From Marchantia polymorpha subsp. ruderalis (taxonomy: Eukaryota > Streptophyta > Marchantiopsida > Marchantiales > Marchantiaceae), in contig AP031354.1 in the NCBI GenBank assembly GCA_037833965.1, positions 29,490,001-29,554,000 on the forward strand: a DNA stretch of 64,000 nucleotides, read 5' to 3'. A model generated the notes under the pieces. That model was not told where the DNA came from, searched no databases, and worked only from the letters and a program-made list of their open reading frames with translations. Positions 24,230-35,479 of this stretch are shown piece by piece (within the stretch, counting starts at the first letter, position 1; every line of letters starts with the position of its first letter). Position numbers and translations under genes: made by a program.

Positions 24230-26332
24230 TCAGTCACGACGTCGAGATTTCGCGTTGAACGCCATTAGTGATTGCAGCTCGCATATTGCCTGCACAGCGT
24301 CATCGCCAAGGCGAGCACGACGTTTGTTGATAGTCGTTCCTGCACGCGAGAACGCGCATTCACCCGGCACTGACGTTGCGGTCAGAGCCAGATAGTCGCG
24401 CGCCATAGGCTGAATGCGCGGGTACATCGCCTAATTGACCGCAAACCATGAGCAAACATCACGACTGCTTTGCTTCATGTTCATCGACGCGTGAACCATC
24501 CATCGGTTCAGTTTCCCAGCAAAAGGCTCGTCAGCGATTTGATCGTGCTCATCGAGCAGGTTGAGGAACGAATCCAATGACGGCCTCGCTAACGACGATT
24601 GCAACACTTGACGTTTCGCCTCGTAGGCCTGCTGGTACTCAGCCTCGTAGTCGTTGGTGATCAGCGTCATGACTTCTTCGACGTTGATCCCAACGTTAAC
24701 GAGGACGCCTTTAACACGCGGATCCAACGCAGCGGCAATCATGACCTCACTGCGCTTGACCAACGCCTCATAATCCTTCAGCTTTTCTTCAACTTCCGTT
24801 GCAAATCGCATAGCGTGGCGAGAACGGAAGCCCTCGTTGGCAACGATTGCTCAATGGATGTGCTGCAGAAGAATGTGCATCACTGGTATCACCATTCCCA
24901 GCGTTGGATACTCAGACGCGGACATGAGCGCGGTCGCGTCCTTGAAGGGCTTCAGGAAGTCGCAGAAGTCCTGCATGGCATGCCAAGTCACTTCCTCGAT
25001 GCGTTTCGCAAGGTCGTCGGATGGCTTGATCGAAAACAACGTGAAGCCGTCGTGGCGCTCTCGGATGCGATGCAACATTTCCTCGAGCGGCTTTTTCAGC
25101 ATTAAAACCAAATTCAGCATGGCCCATGTGCTATTCCAACGCGTTTCGCAATCTAGCTCCGGCGTTCTCTGAGCGACCTTCAGGCTAGAGCAAATCGAGG
25201 CAAGCGATTCGAGTAGCTTGGGCGAGTCGACGATCTTCTTCATGAGCTCTCGGAAATGCCCAATCGCATTGTCCATCATGGGACAGCTCTTCAATCCATG
25301 CTGGACAGCCAGCTGCAGGACGTGCGCGAGGCATCGCAGCTGAAAGACCGTGCGCGCATATCCGACGACGGCAATATCGTTATCTTCAGCAGCGCTCGAT
25401 GCGACCTGTTCTGCCTCATAGTCATGAATGGCGTTTGGTAGGTACATGGTGTTCATCTTAGTTATCATTGTTGGATTGGTCGACGCATTGTCCGCTGTGA
25501 TCGACCACAGGCCATAGAGTAGTCTTGGCGACATTTCGGCGACGGCATTAACGAAATGGCTGGCCAGCCTCTCGCCAGAATGCTGTTACAACACACGTTT
25601 GAATGCAATTATCACAGATCGCATACACCACTTGTCGTCGATGTAGTGCAAGGTGACGACCATGTATCCGCGTTTCGCCGCTGAGGTCCACATGTCACTG
25701 GTTGTACCGCTGCGACGCGTACCGCATTCATCTTCAATTGTCACGCGGGCGCGATTTTTCTCATCCGTCCATTGCTGGATGACACGATTGCGCAGCGTGT
25801 TTCGCGTTGGCAGCGAATAGCTTCCGCGCAATGTCGAGCAAAACTCAACGAACTCGGCGTGTTCAACAACAGTGAACGGCTGAGCGTGATTGACTATCCA
25901 ATTTGATAGGACTCTGTCGGCGAGAGTCTTGTCGGCGATGGTGAAATCATTCGAAGACATCGTCTTGCGTTTGCCTGGTTGCCCTTTGAATCCATGATGA
26001 CGTAACGTCGTTTGCGTGGGATCCTGCGGCGTGTAGATGGCGCTGTGATGCTTGATCAAATGCTTGCGAAAGTTCGATGTGCTCCTGTTGCGCCACACTT
26101 GCTTCTCATTCTTGTTGTGACAAGGCGTGCATTCGAACATGCCGTTCGGACGCTCCTTGATGTGCTTGTAAACGTCGGCGTGTGCACGGCCACCGCTCGC
26201 CGAGGATGCAGACGCAGCTTTGCTCGCCGCATCCTGCTCATCGTCAAACGGCGGCTCATGCTCATCATCGGAGTCAAAATCCTCGCTGCCATCGTCACTT
26301 GAGACGACAATGGGTTCTTTCGCAGCGCTCAT
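24230..26332 (-). pseudogene. hAT transposase, single frame with three in-frame stops
   Basis: From the ATG at 26332 to the stop at 24230, one minus-strand frame of 700 codons covers a full-length transposase without any frameshift. It opens with an acidic Ser-rich tail, then a BED-type zinc finger (CTPCHNKN near residues 72-79, HLIKHH at about 96-101). Next come a central RNase H-like region (SDMWTSAAKRGYMVV, ITADNASTN) and ALDPRVKGV. The C-terminal dimerisation domain ends it (YPRIQPMARDYLA, SVPGECAFSRAG, KRRARL). Three stops interrupt it: TAA at 25588-25586, TGA at 24853-24851 and TAG at 24433-24431. The TGA and TAG are each one C-to-T change from Arg or Gln codons that would suit the position. 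Confidence 0.88.
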
Positions 26333-26526
26333 GATGTCAATGAAGATGTCGAGGCCACCTACCGTGATGCGCCTTGAAGTGCGTGACGATGTCGATTCCT
26401 AGACTGGCGCGGATGATTGACGACAACAAGCGAGAACGACTTGCCACTATGAGGGAGGGCGCCGGCACACCCGCACACACCGGTGTCGGATCGGCAACAG
26501 TAGTCACGCGCGCAATTCCCGTCACG

Positions 26527-26601
26527 ACTGGTAATCTTAGCGCCCATTGGGCGCTAAGATTACCAGTAAGGCTTAGGCGGCTTGGGCGCCGCCCAAGCCT
26601 T
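26527..26601. repeat. two tandem hairpins in the hAT 5' region
   Basis: 26527-26545 and 26549-26567 are perfect 19-base inverted arms around a 3-base loop. Then 26579-26587 and 26591-26599 form 9-base GC-rich arms around 3 bases, with AAGGCTT (26568-26574) and its complement (26595-26601) also paired. They lie 200-270 bases upstream of the transposase start codon. Confidence 0.92.
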
Positions 26602-26761
26602 CATATATTAATAGTGCAGCAGTACCATTGCAACTCCATTATAACTCATCAGTCTGCAGAAGGTTGGAGCAATTCCGTCATCGGCTGTCAAGACAGCAAC
26701 TGTCTTCAAACATGTCGACTGTCGTATTTGATTCTAGTCGGTAACTTAGTTTTGGATTCCG

Positions 26762-27059
26762 TGTCTGATTACTCCATATAGATCCGATGCTGACCCGGTT
26801 CCAATCTGATCGGGGACGTGGCCGAACCGGTTCCAATCAGATCGCTACCAAGGCCGAACCGGTTCGAACCGGTTCGGATGGTTGACCTCTCTAATCACTT
26901 GAGCGGTTGGTGTCTGATTACTCCATATAGATCCGATGCTGACCCGGTTCCAATCTGATCGGGGACGTGGCCGAACCGGTTCCAATCAGATCGCTACCAA
27001 GGCCGAACCGGTTCGAACCGGTTCGGATGGTTGACCTCTCTAATCACTTGAGCGGTTGG
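26762..27059. repeat. 149-base tandem duplication of the hAT right end
   Basis: 26762-26910 is repeated at 26911-27059. Each unit holds the last part of the hAT, its terminal repeat, the 8-base target duplication and the next nine bases of Gypsy flank (GAGCGGTTG). The copies look identical. The unit contains flanking host DNA, so duplication happened after insertion. Confidence 0.92.
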
Positions 27060-27231
27060 TGATCAGTGACAAAGGTAAACTGCGTACCAAACAAGTAACT
27101 CCTGAAGTGTGCTACAGCCCACACTGGTGCCAAACACTCTCCCTTGTACGAACTATATCGTGACTCCGTTGCGTTGTTCGAACGACTAGCATACGCAATC
27201 ACAAATTCCTTGCCCTCATCATCACGCTACG

Positions 27232-28129
27232 TCAACACCTCTCTAAGTCCCAACATACTCCAATCAATGTGCAACTAGTACGGACGACCTCTGATAGATT
27301 TCTCAAGATGGGAGCGGTCATCAACCTAGACTTGAGCTCAACAAAAGCTCTTTCCTGCTCATCTCCCCATTGCCAATACTGATTGGACTTCAGCAACTGG
27401 TTCAAAGACTTGGCTATAACACTAAACCCCTTCACATACCTCCGGTAGTAGTTCACTAGATCCATGAATGCACAAACTCTACTCACATCCGTGGGACGAG
27501 GGATGCGTGCAATAGCCTCCACCTTTGCTTGATGGACTCCCAAACCACATGGGTTAGATCACATAACCCAAGTACTCAACCTTCTCCTGGAAGAACTTAC
27601 ACTTCCTCGGATGTAACAGCAAACCATGAGCCCTCAACCGCTCAAACACAATCTGCAAATGTATATGGTGTTGCTCCATCGTGTCGCTAAACACCAAGAT
27701 ATCATCAATGTAACATCTAAAAAAATCTAGCCCCGTTAAGATCCTGTCCATCACTCTCTGGAACTCGGCAAGTGCATTCTTCAACCCAAAGGGTAAGAAT
27801 CGCCATTAATACAAACAATCCTTGCCGTGGGAGTTGACGCCCCAAAACGCTATCTTGGCCTTATACTCCTCCCGAATTGGCAACTGATGGTATCCTGCCC
27901 AAAGATCCAAAGTACTAAAAATTCTTGCATGTCCCACCCCATCGAAGATCTCCTTAGGTGTAGGCATGACATACTTATCAGACTTTGTCTGCCAATTGAT
28001 AGGACGGTAGTCTCCACACATGCCCATATCCGTGTAGTTGCCATGTACATCCTTCTTCACCGGCATGACAGTGGCTGACGCATACTCATCATGCGATAAC
28101 TCCACTGATCTAGCCTTCAGTAGGTTCAA
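27232..28129 (-). pseudogene. Gypsy reverse transcriptase region
   Basis: The catalytic YIDDILVFSD signature lies in 27554-27784. The upstream piece (28129-27806) carries the DLWAGYHQLPI region, and the downstream piece (27543-27232) the VNYYRRYVKGFSVIAK connection motif. These are the usual Ty3/Gypsy reverse transcriptase blocks in order. It is a fossil. Confidence 0.85.
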
Positions 28130-28386
28130 AGTCTTACTCCAATCAAATCCCTCTTCATCTCACTATATCGATAAGGACGACGGAAGATTGGCGTATCACT
28201 AGCCAATTCTATCCGTATACAAGGTCCAATCAAAACACCCAACTCCATACTAAAAGCAAAACAATTCCTATGATCTTATAGGAATTGTGTCAACTGTCGT
28301 CTCTCTCCTCTTGTGATATGAAAACCAATCAATGGCTTCCATTCCTCCATAGTCACACTAGAGGAAGACGATATTGTCACTAGTTG

Positions 28387-30800
28387 CTACGCCACATTCT
28401 CCAAAGAAGGGGTCTCTATACCCTCCTTCGTAGCAACCTCTGCATGAAAACCCTCTCCAATTGCATGAGCTGCAACTCTGGCAAGTACTCTCGTCACGTC
28501 CCATGAATTCCAAGGATGACAAATATCTCGCCTGTCGCTTCCAGCCATTGCAACTACCGTCCCGGTAGGCAATGAGCTAACAAGTGGTGTACTAATCATC
28601 AAATCAACGCGCAAACGGCGTTGCTCCGCCAAATCCAAGCTCATAATCCACGTCAAGCAGTTTAGGTCCATAGCTTGATCCAAAATCTGACAACGCGAAG
28701 CCTCTGAAACAGAAGATGCTACGGTCACACAAGTCATAAACTCCATTGCACGCTCTCTCTCGTCAGCATTGAACTCCACCAACTGATGAACTGCAAAATC
28801 CTAGAGTAGCATAGGTCCACCATTACGATATGCATGTGATGCTGGATAACTAACCAACGTGGGTCAAGCCATCTGAGGCTGACCTACGTAATTCACCAAC
28901 GCCATAGGTGATCTGTCAACCACTCTCACCACTTGAGAATGTCGAGAGCATCCAAGATACTGTCAACGGTGAATGTAAGATCACGCTGCACAGAATCATA
29001 GGCATGACGCAATATCTTTTGTGGCAAAAGATTGATCCACCATAAACGTGGATGATGAGCACGTGATCCAACCCTTGAAGCATCCAACAATACTGCTGAT
29101 CCAATTCATGCTCGGACCTAATGAACGCTCGCCATCAACTAGGCCCCAGTGTCACCCAACATGAATATGTTCTCCAGAATGTATGTTGGAGAACGTGTCT
29201 GCTGCACTTGGAAATGATGTAATACTCGCAACATCTTCGAAAACATCTGAGATATGGGGCATGCAACCCTATTTCATGTCCAGCGCGTGTGTGTCCCTGA
29301 CATGGCCATCCTGCAATCACCATATCAATATGGCCAACTCGGTCAAGGTCTGACGCCCCCCAACAATGAAATGTTTGAAGGCAACACTTTATGGTATCCT
29401 CGAACAGCTGATCGTGGCAACAATGAAGGAAAACGCTACATCAACTGTGCAATATGTCGTGAAGAAACTCTACGTGCAGTCTCATCCTTCTTCACATATA
29501 AGTATCCGCGTACGGGGATACCTGACTACAACACTGCAGCCAAACCTGTGTTGATCCCACCAAAAAGATCCAACACACAAACACCATGTGGGGAACACTT
29601 CCACGCAATCGGTGTAGTAACAAATGGGAACAGTGCGCTAGGACCACCAACTAGCCAATCATCCGAAGTACTCTCTGCCTCTGCTGGTAAAGAGGCTTCA
29701 CTCCAAGTCTTCTTCACCAACCTATCAGCCTCCAGCTGTAGTGCATAAGAAGAACTCCAAAGTGGAACATCTAAGGGTGAAGACACCTCCGCTGCAAAGC
29801 TCACAATCTCCTCTACATCTTCGTAGACTGAGGTATTGTCGGTGAACATGTTCCCCTCCAACAAGTCATCAGGCCAGGTAAGCACTTCGCTAAAACCCAC
29901 AACGGATGCCAAGACCGTAGATGAAGATCCAAAAGATCGATCTCGAGAAATAAATCTCACCGGCAGCTCGCTCAGACTTCTATCGGCAGACTGCCAACCA
30001 GTACGATAGGCAGCAGTCTCCGTCCGATAGTCCATCCAAAAATCCATCGGATATAACACAGCTACACCAACAACCACATCACATGGCTCGGCTGATATAA
30101 CCACCGCACGAACTCCAAACTACGAGCTATCATGAGCATGATCATGCCTCAATTGCACCGCTATGTTCTACCTAGTCATAAAATAAGATCTATTGCTGGT
30201 GCCACCGAGTGATGTCTGGATCTAGAATGGGCAAGGTTACAACTCTGACCTCCGAATACCCAAACCAATTCATGCATCCTTGCCCAACATCAAGGGATGT
30301 GCACCAGAATCCAGCAGAATTCTGGATGGGACATACACCTGTCCGGTAAAACTCACCAAGCGAAATAAGCCACTCAAGTTGTCCAACATACACACACTAG
30401 AGACAATCCTTTCACGATCAATGGCTGGTCGAGCTGGTAAGGACTCCATCTCTGCTGCTGCCGCCTGTCATTACGTCTCTTCAATCAATGTAGACGTTGA
30501 GGATGGCTTCTCAACTGTATCCTCGCATATCTCGGCACTCGTAGCAATGACTCTCACACGCCCACACGACGTGGCTGCTACCCAAAATACTCGAACCAAA
30601 TCAAAACCAGAGCCCATGAGCTCCGTGGCTGAAAAATATGAAGATCTCAGCACTGAAGTTGCCATCTGTATCACTACACCGGATGGCACGTGCGCGTCCA
30701 CAACAGATTATGTAAGAATCTCTGTTTTACCTCCAGACTCACTAGATGATGCAGGTCTCATAGATGAACTCTTGCCCACTTCTGACAACAAAAAGGACTA
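28387..30800 (-). other. protease and linker region of the Gypsy fossil
   Basis: A retroviral-type aspartic protease signature, ILLDSGAHPLMLGK, is readable on the minus strand at about 30280-30330. Between it and the reverse transcriptase lie some 2 kb of decayed coding sequence with short open frames that I cannot assign to a domain. This is a longer protease-to-RT linker than usual. Plus-strand frames in this area are shadows. Confidence 0.55.
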
Positions 30801-31278
30801 GGAAAGTTTGACCTGATGTCCACCCTTACCCATATGAGGATCAAACTCCAGAGTCGCACCACGTGGCTCTGAAGTGCAAGCACCACCTCTGGTCACTGCA
30901 ATTGATGCCTCCACTTGTGCTGCACTCGCCAAATAGTAAAAATCCTCTGCCTCGTAAGATGTGGAAGTGCTCGGCCCAAGATCAACCATAGCAGCAAGAC
31001 TTTGCTCTAGCTCCAATCCAAGCAGCCATAGCGGTCTTTGTGGCAGACGTATCACTCCCTACGGTACGTTCAATTGCATTGGTACCTCTACCACCCCTAC
31101 CACCTCGACCACCTCGGCCTCTTGGAGTATCACCGCCACGACCTCTACCTCCAGATCTCAACTCCGGATGAAGGTCAAAACAACACTATCGAGGATGACC
31201 CGCTTGATCACAATGATCACACAACATCTGTGCCAGCTGTGGCCTAGCCTGTGAAGTTTGTCTCCGTATCTCCTGAGG

Positions 31279-31930
31279 ACAATCCTTCCTCATATGACCA
31301 CTTCCGCATGTCCAACATGATGGTTCCTATGGCAAGCCAGAAAATGAAGGCAATAGTGACCACGCACTTGGCTCTCTGGGTCATGAAGGATGTCGTGTCT
31401 GAACTCCACGACTCCCACTACCACCACCCATGGGACGAGACTGTGCTGTGCTATATAGGATACGCGAGGTAGTGGTTGTGTCCCTCGCAAATGAAGACGT
31501 CACCACTCTCTCCTCCACCATGTTAAGCTCAATCTTCTCAGAAAAAGCAAACACATGGGCCAATGTGAATGACACATCTCTCATGAGAGTGGTGTCACGA
31601 ACTCTCCTCCGCAACTCTCTTTTCAGATTCCAATACCAATATTGGGCAGCCTAAGCCTCAGTCACACTGTGAGTAACCGAGATCAATTGGCGCATACGAG
31701 TGTATGCCTTCCAAAGACTCTCATCAGTCTTCCGCTCAAACTCCTAGAGACTCCTCAACTTTTCCGTCTTTACCCCCTGACATTTCTTCCTTAATCTCTT
31801 GAAGAACTCAGGAATAGGGCTAAAGGAAGGTACGCCACTAGCATCTCCACTCATGCCGCCACCAGCAATGCTAACAGTACTGTTGCTGGTACTGGCACCA
31901 GTTGCGCCAACTCCTCCACTTGTACCCTCA
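31279..31930 (-). pseudogene. Gypsy gag region with CCHC zinc knuckle
   Basis: The knuckle CWTCGSGHMRKDC reads from 31317 to 31279 on the minus strand. Upstream, gag-like helical sequence extends to about 31930, near a possible start. It is a fossil remnant; gag similarity beyond the knuckle is weak. Confidence 0.65.
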
Positions 31931-32180
31931 TGACGCTACTACTCACATACACACACACAAGACACAAGAGTGTACACATCCAAATGCACCACAACTGCTG
32001 CCCTTCTTCGAAAGTCAAAAGTCCAATGTGTACAAGGATTGTTTACATGGTATCTGTAAACGAGATCACTAAAGTGGAAACTAATTACAATTTAACTATA
32101 AAAATATCACAAAGTTTTAAAGTAGTTCTTCGAGTGAAAATACGTGTTTTTCCCCACGGGAAAACCACCTCGGTTTCAAT

Positions 32181-34399
32181 TATCCCACTAGCACTAAAAC
32201 CGTTACCGTCACAAACATAAGTCGAGTCCAATCCACTCGAAGAGACTTCAGGTCGACGCTTACGGGCAATTGCATAACTCCCTACGCTAACAGGCTCGAC
32301 TCAAAGAATTGATGTTCTTCAAATCACTGTCGACACTATAGACCTCAAAGATGAAACCCTAGGTTGACTGCTATTTTTAGTAAATACCGAATTACATGAC
32401 AAAGACGGTATTGGTACCTCTAAGGCTATGGGTACAAACCAGTGTTGTTTTGCCAATTTCTACCCTTGTGGGTATGAAGTAGAGAGTGTTTTATTCTATA
32501 TGTATACATGATTCCAATGGTTTAAAATATTACTACAATCAATTTTTTGGGAAGGTAAATATATGATAAGAAACAAGATCAAAATGCAAATAAATTCAAC
32601 CGAAAGAATATTCAAAACATTACACTAGATAGTTTTGAAATACAAAGTGCCAAAGAAAACAAAGTGAAAAAACTTTGGGAGCTTGCAATGGAATACCTCT
32701 ATCCAGTTCAATGATATTGTATTTGTACATTCTTACCCCAAATCCCTACCTCAATATATAAAACAAAGTTTGAAATAAGCTGATACGAGCAATTAAACTG
32801 GCATATATAGACTTGTCTTTTCTCCCCCTCTTTTGAATACAGAAAGTATGAAGCCTACTAAACCTAAGAAGAATATATCCAATTTTTACAAATTATACGT
32901 TACTAGAACGATTTTCACTAGTGAAACCGTTGAAGTTATATGAGGCTGTTTGTTACTAACAAACGTTATTACATTCAGATAAGATAGATTGAATTGGGTA
33001 GTTTTAGGAGATCCATATTATAATGAGAAGTTCTATGCTTGTGTTGTATAAGACGTGGAAAGACCTGTTAGAGATAGATATAACTCAGTTTGAGATAACT
33101 GAAAAAAATTCAAACCTCTTTACGTTAAATTGAATAAACTATAAAAACATATATCTACATGTGACACACTTTTATGATTATTTGTATGTAAACTTTATAA
33201 ACACCATTTCGGTGATCGATGATACATGCTCTTATCATGTCCAAATGTTCATTGGACATCTCAATCCTTGCAGCACGAAGGACGCTCCAGGGAGAACGTA
33301 GACAGGCGGCGATCAGACATCTTGAACAAGAAAATCCCAGCGGGCGGAAGAAATGCTGGCAGAGAGCCTATCAATCATCGATAATTCGTCAGACTACAAT
33401 CAATGAAGAAAAGTGAACTTGCACCAAACTGCTCCAAATTTGTCCACTCCTCCAAAATATTCCCCCGTGACATTTCCAATCTAGTTTGACCATGCAGAAA
33501 GACATTCATGTCAATGTCACACTTAGATGATAATTACGATTGTAGTTTCGCATGAAGGTTATAATTCAGTCGTTTTCAAGTAACATGACCTTCGTGGATT
33601 TTCTTAGACCTTTAGTCTTCGGTTCTTCAAGTCCTGATACCATCTCCATCAAGAAGACAGTCTCCGAGGGAGGGGAACAGAGACGCTGAAGGGGCAACCC
33701 TGTAATCCACACAGCATTCCGCTGGTGGTCAAGAGACATCAGGCTACCCAGACGATAACTCGGATGTCTTGGCACTGAATAAAAACAGGAAAAACAGCGA
33801 AACAAACATCAAAGCCACGAGAAACGGTCGATAGTGGGCAGCAATATAGAGATAAAGGGAGGTAAAAGGTGTGACCGAGACAATATAAACTCTCAGTAGA
33901 TTATAAGATCAGGACGGCAACGGTAGAGGTTAGGTCAGGATCCAAAATCAGTGAAGCTAGACAGCCCAGTAGGAGTAGATAGGTCAGGATCCAAAAAGAA
34001 AAGCTAGGCGACAATCGTACAAACAACCAAGGTTCATGTAGACGGAATTTCACACATATGACAACATATACAACGTGATGGTATGCATCAAAGGTCGAAA
34101 TATATGAAACAAAAAGATGCGCGGGCTGGTAAGCCAACCGTAATGCCCCCCTGCTCTATGAATTCAAAACCACAATTTCCATCATTCATTGTCACGCTCA
34201 TAAGCATATTTGCTTATCAGCGATAGCATAGGCTAGCTGCTATATAAAATATACATGTGAAACCCAAAATTACAACAATAGCGTTTCATGTGCGGCTTCG
34301 AAACCTTCGAATTAGAGCTTTCACTGGACACAATCCTGTTTAATTCCTTCTGAACCAGGATCACGTATTATATTTTTGACTTGTAAAGCACACTTGGTT
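32181..34399. other. AT-rich intergenic sequence
   Basis: This lies between the Gypsy fossil and the 3' end of SMG1. The minus-strand frame 33566-33805 and the plus-strand frame 33219-33416 have no domain or splice context that I recognise. 32400-33200 is AT-rich and holds nothing visible. Confidence 0.45.
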
Positions 34400-35479
34400 C
34401 TCTTCGGTCTTTGCTGCATCTTTAGCAGACATGGTCCCAACAATCTACTTGCAATCCTGCAGCAACGAAAAAGAATGTTGTCAGCTGTTTTATAATTCTC
34501 GAAAACAAAACATGTGGTAGTACCATTAAGCGGCTATCCAAAAGGACAAGGTATATATAATGAAAAATGGAGATCTACCATATCTTTCTTCAACGCTGAT
34601 TCCATCCGCAGCTAATAGAAACTCTTGAAGAAGGGGATTCCCACTATCGTTCAGTACTTAGCACCAAACACATCATCACTTCTCATGAGGAAGGGCTGGT
34701 GCGAAGTTTCCGTCAAGCTCAGTGGTTGAATTTAGGTGCTTTAGACAGCCACGGGCACAGCTTGTAGAATGGTCACCGAGAAGGGTCCGCATTACGCGAT
34801 GAATATCAAGTTAATCGACTTCGTGCCCTGATTTATCTGAAACGAAAGGAAAGTTCAGATGTCAAAATTACTGATGCCTTGATAAAATCTACACTCCAAT
34901 TTGTGGTGGGAGAACACTGGCGAAACACTGATGATATCAAAATATAAAAAGGAGCGAAGACGAACAGGCCCGAACATTCCCTCCACGAGATTTGAATTTT
35001 CTAGGAAATAATTTTCCTCAACTTCTCCATAACCGAAGCTGCTCCTAATTAAAAGTGGTATAAACGGCGACTTAATGTCGCCCTAAATTTCTAATCAAAT
35101 GTATATCCAAGAGATCTCAAGACAATGATGAGTCACAGAAATACTTACAAAGCTGGGTCTCTGATTTGAGTTGTCGACAGTTTCAATAGTATTACATTCC
35201 GATGACTTTCAGAGATTGGGCTTCGTACAATACGAGCTTAGCGTCGACGTCAGGAAGTTCAAGACAGTAGACAAGTCGATATAAGAATCATAGGCATAAG
35301 CCTTCCACTCTTTGACCACTCGCGGTGAAACAAGCATTTCAAACTTCTCCCAAGAGGAACACATTGACGTGTTTAAGATTCCGCTTGGTGGGCGAAGTAG
35401 ACAATGCCTTTCCCAAACATGAGGACAAGGACTTCAAATTCACTTGCAATTCTCCCTCGTTTCAGAAGTGGCCACCTTC
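34400..35479 (-). other. probable 3' untranslated region and flank of SMG1
   Basis: No coding exon is seen after the SMG1 stop at 35480. The transcript's 3' end cannot be fixed from sequence alone. Confidence 0.4.

Larger units (their letters stand above)
23946..27042 (-). mobile_element. hAT-superfamily DNA transposon, nested in the Gypsy fossil
   Basis: The 3.1-kb element starts TAGAGATGTCAACGGTTCG. Its other end, read on the opposite strand, starts TAGAGAGGTCAACCATCCG, so the inverted repeats are imperfect. Such termini and the 8-base target duplication are typical of plant hATs. Both subterminal regions are packed with the palindrome GAACCGGTTC. One minus-strand gene encodes a BED-type, hAT-dimerisation transposase. 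The insertion splits the RNase H of the Gypsy element, so the hAT arrived later. The right tail is tandemly duplicated. Confidence 0.92.
23938..27050. repeat. 8-base target-site duplication of the hAT element
   Basis: ATCACTTG occurs at 23938-23945 and at 27043-27050, immediately outside the two ends of the element. A third copy at 26894-26901 belongs to the duplicated tail. Eight bases is the standard hAT target duplication. Confidence 0.93.
21950..32180 (-). mobile_element. fossil Ty3/Gypsy LTR retroelement, split by a hAT insertion
   Basis: On the minus strand the parts occur in order: gag with a CCHC knuckle (about 31.3 kb), aspartic protease motif (about 30.3 kb), reverse transcriptase (28129-27232), RNase H (split by the hAT), integrase (23658-22545) and a PHD-like finger (22325-22193). 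RT before integrase places it in Ty3/Gypsy. Related stretches at about 21957-22020 and 31944-32008, each beginning ACTCACATACA, may be remnants of LTRs of roughly 200 bases, but their limits are unclear. The element is thoroughly broken, with probably more than ten breaks. It is older than the hAT inside it. Confidence 0.8.
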
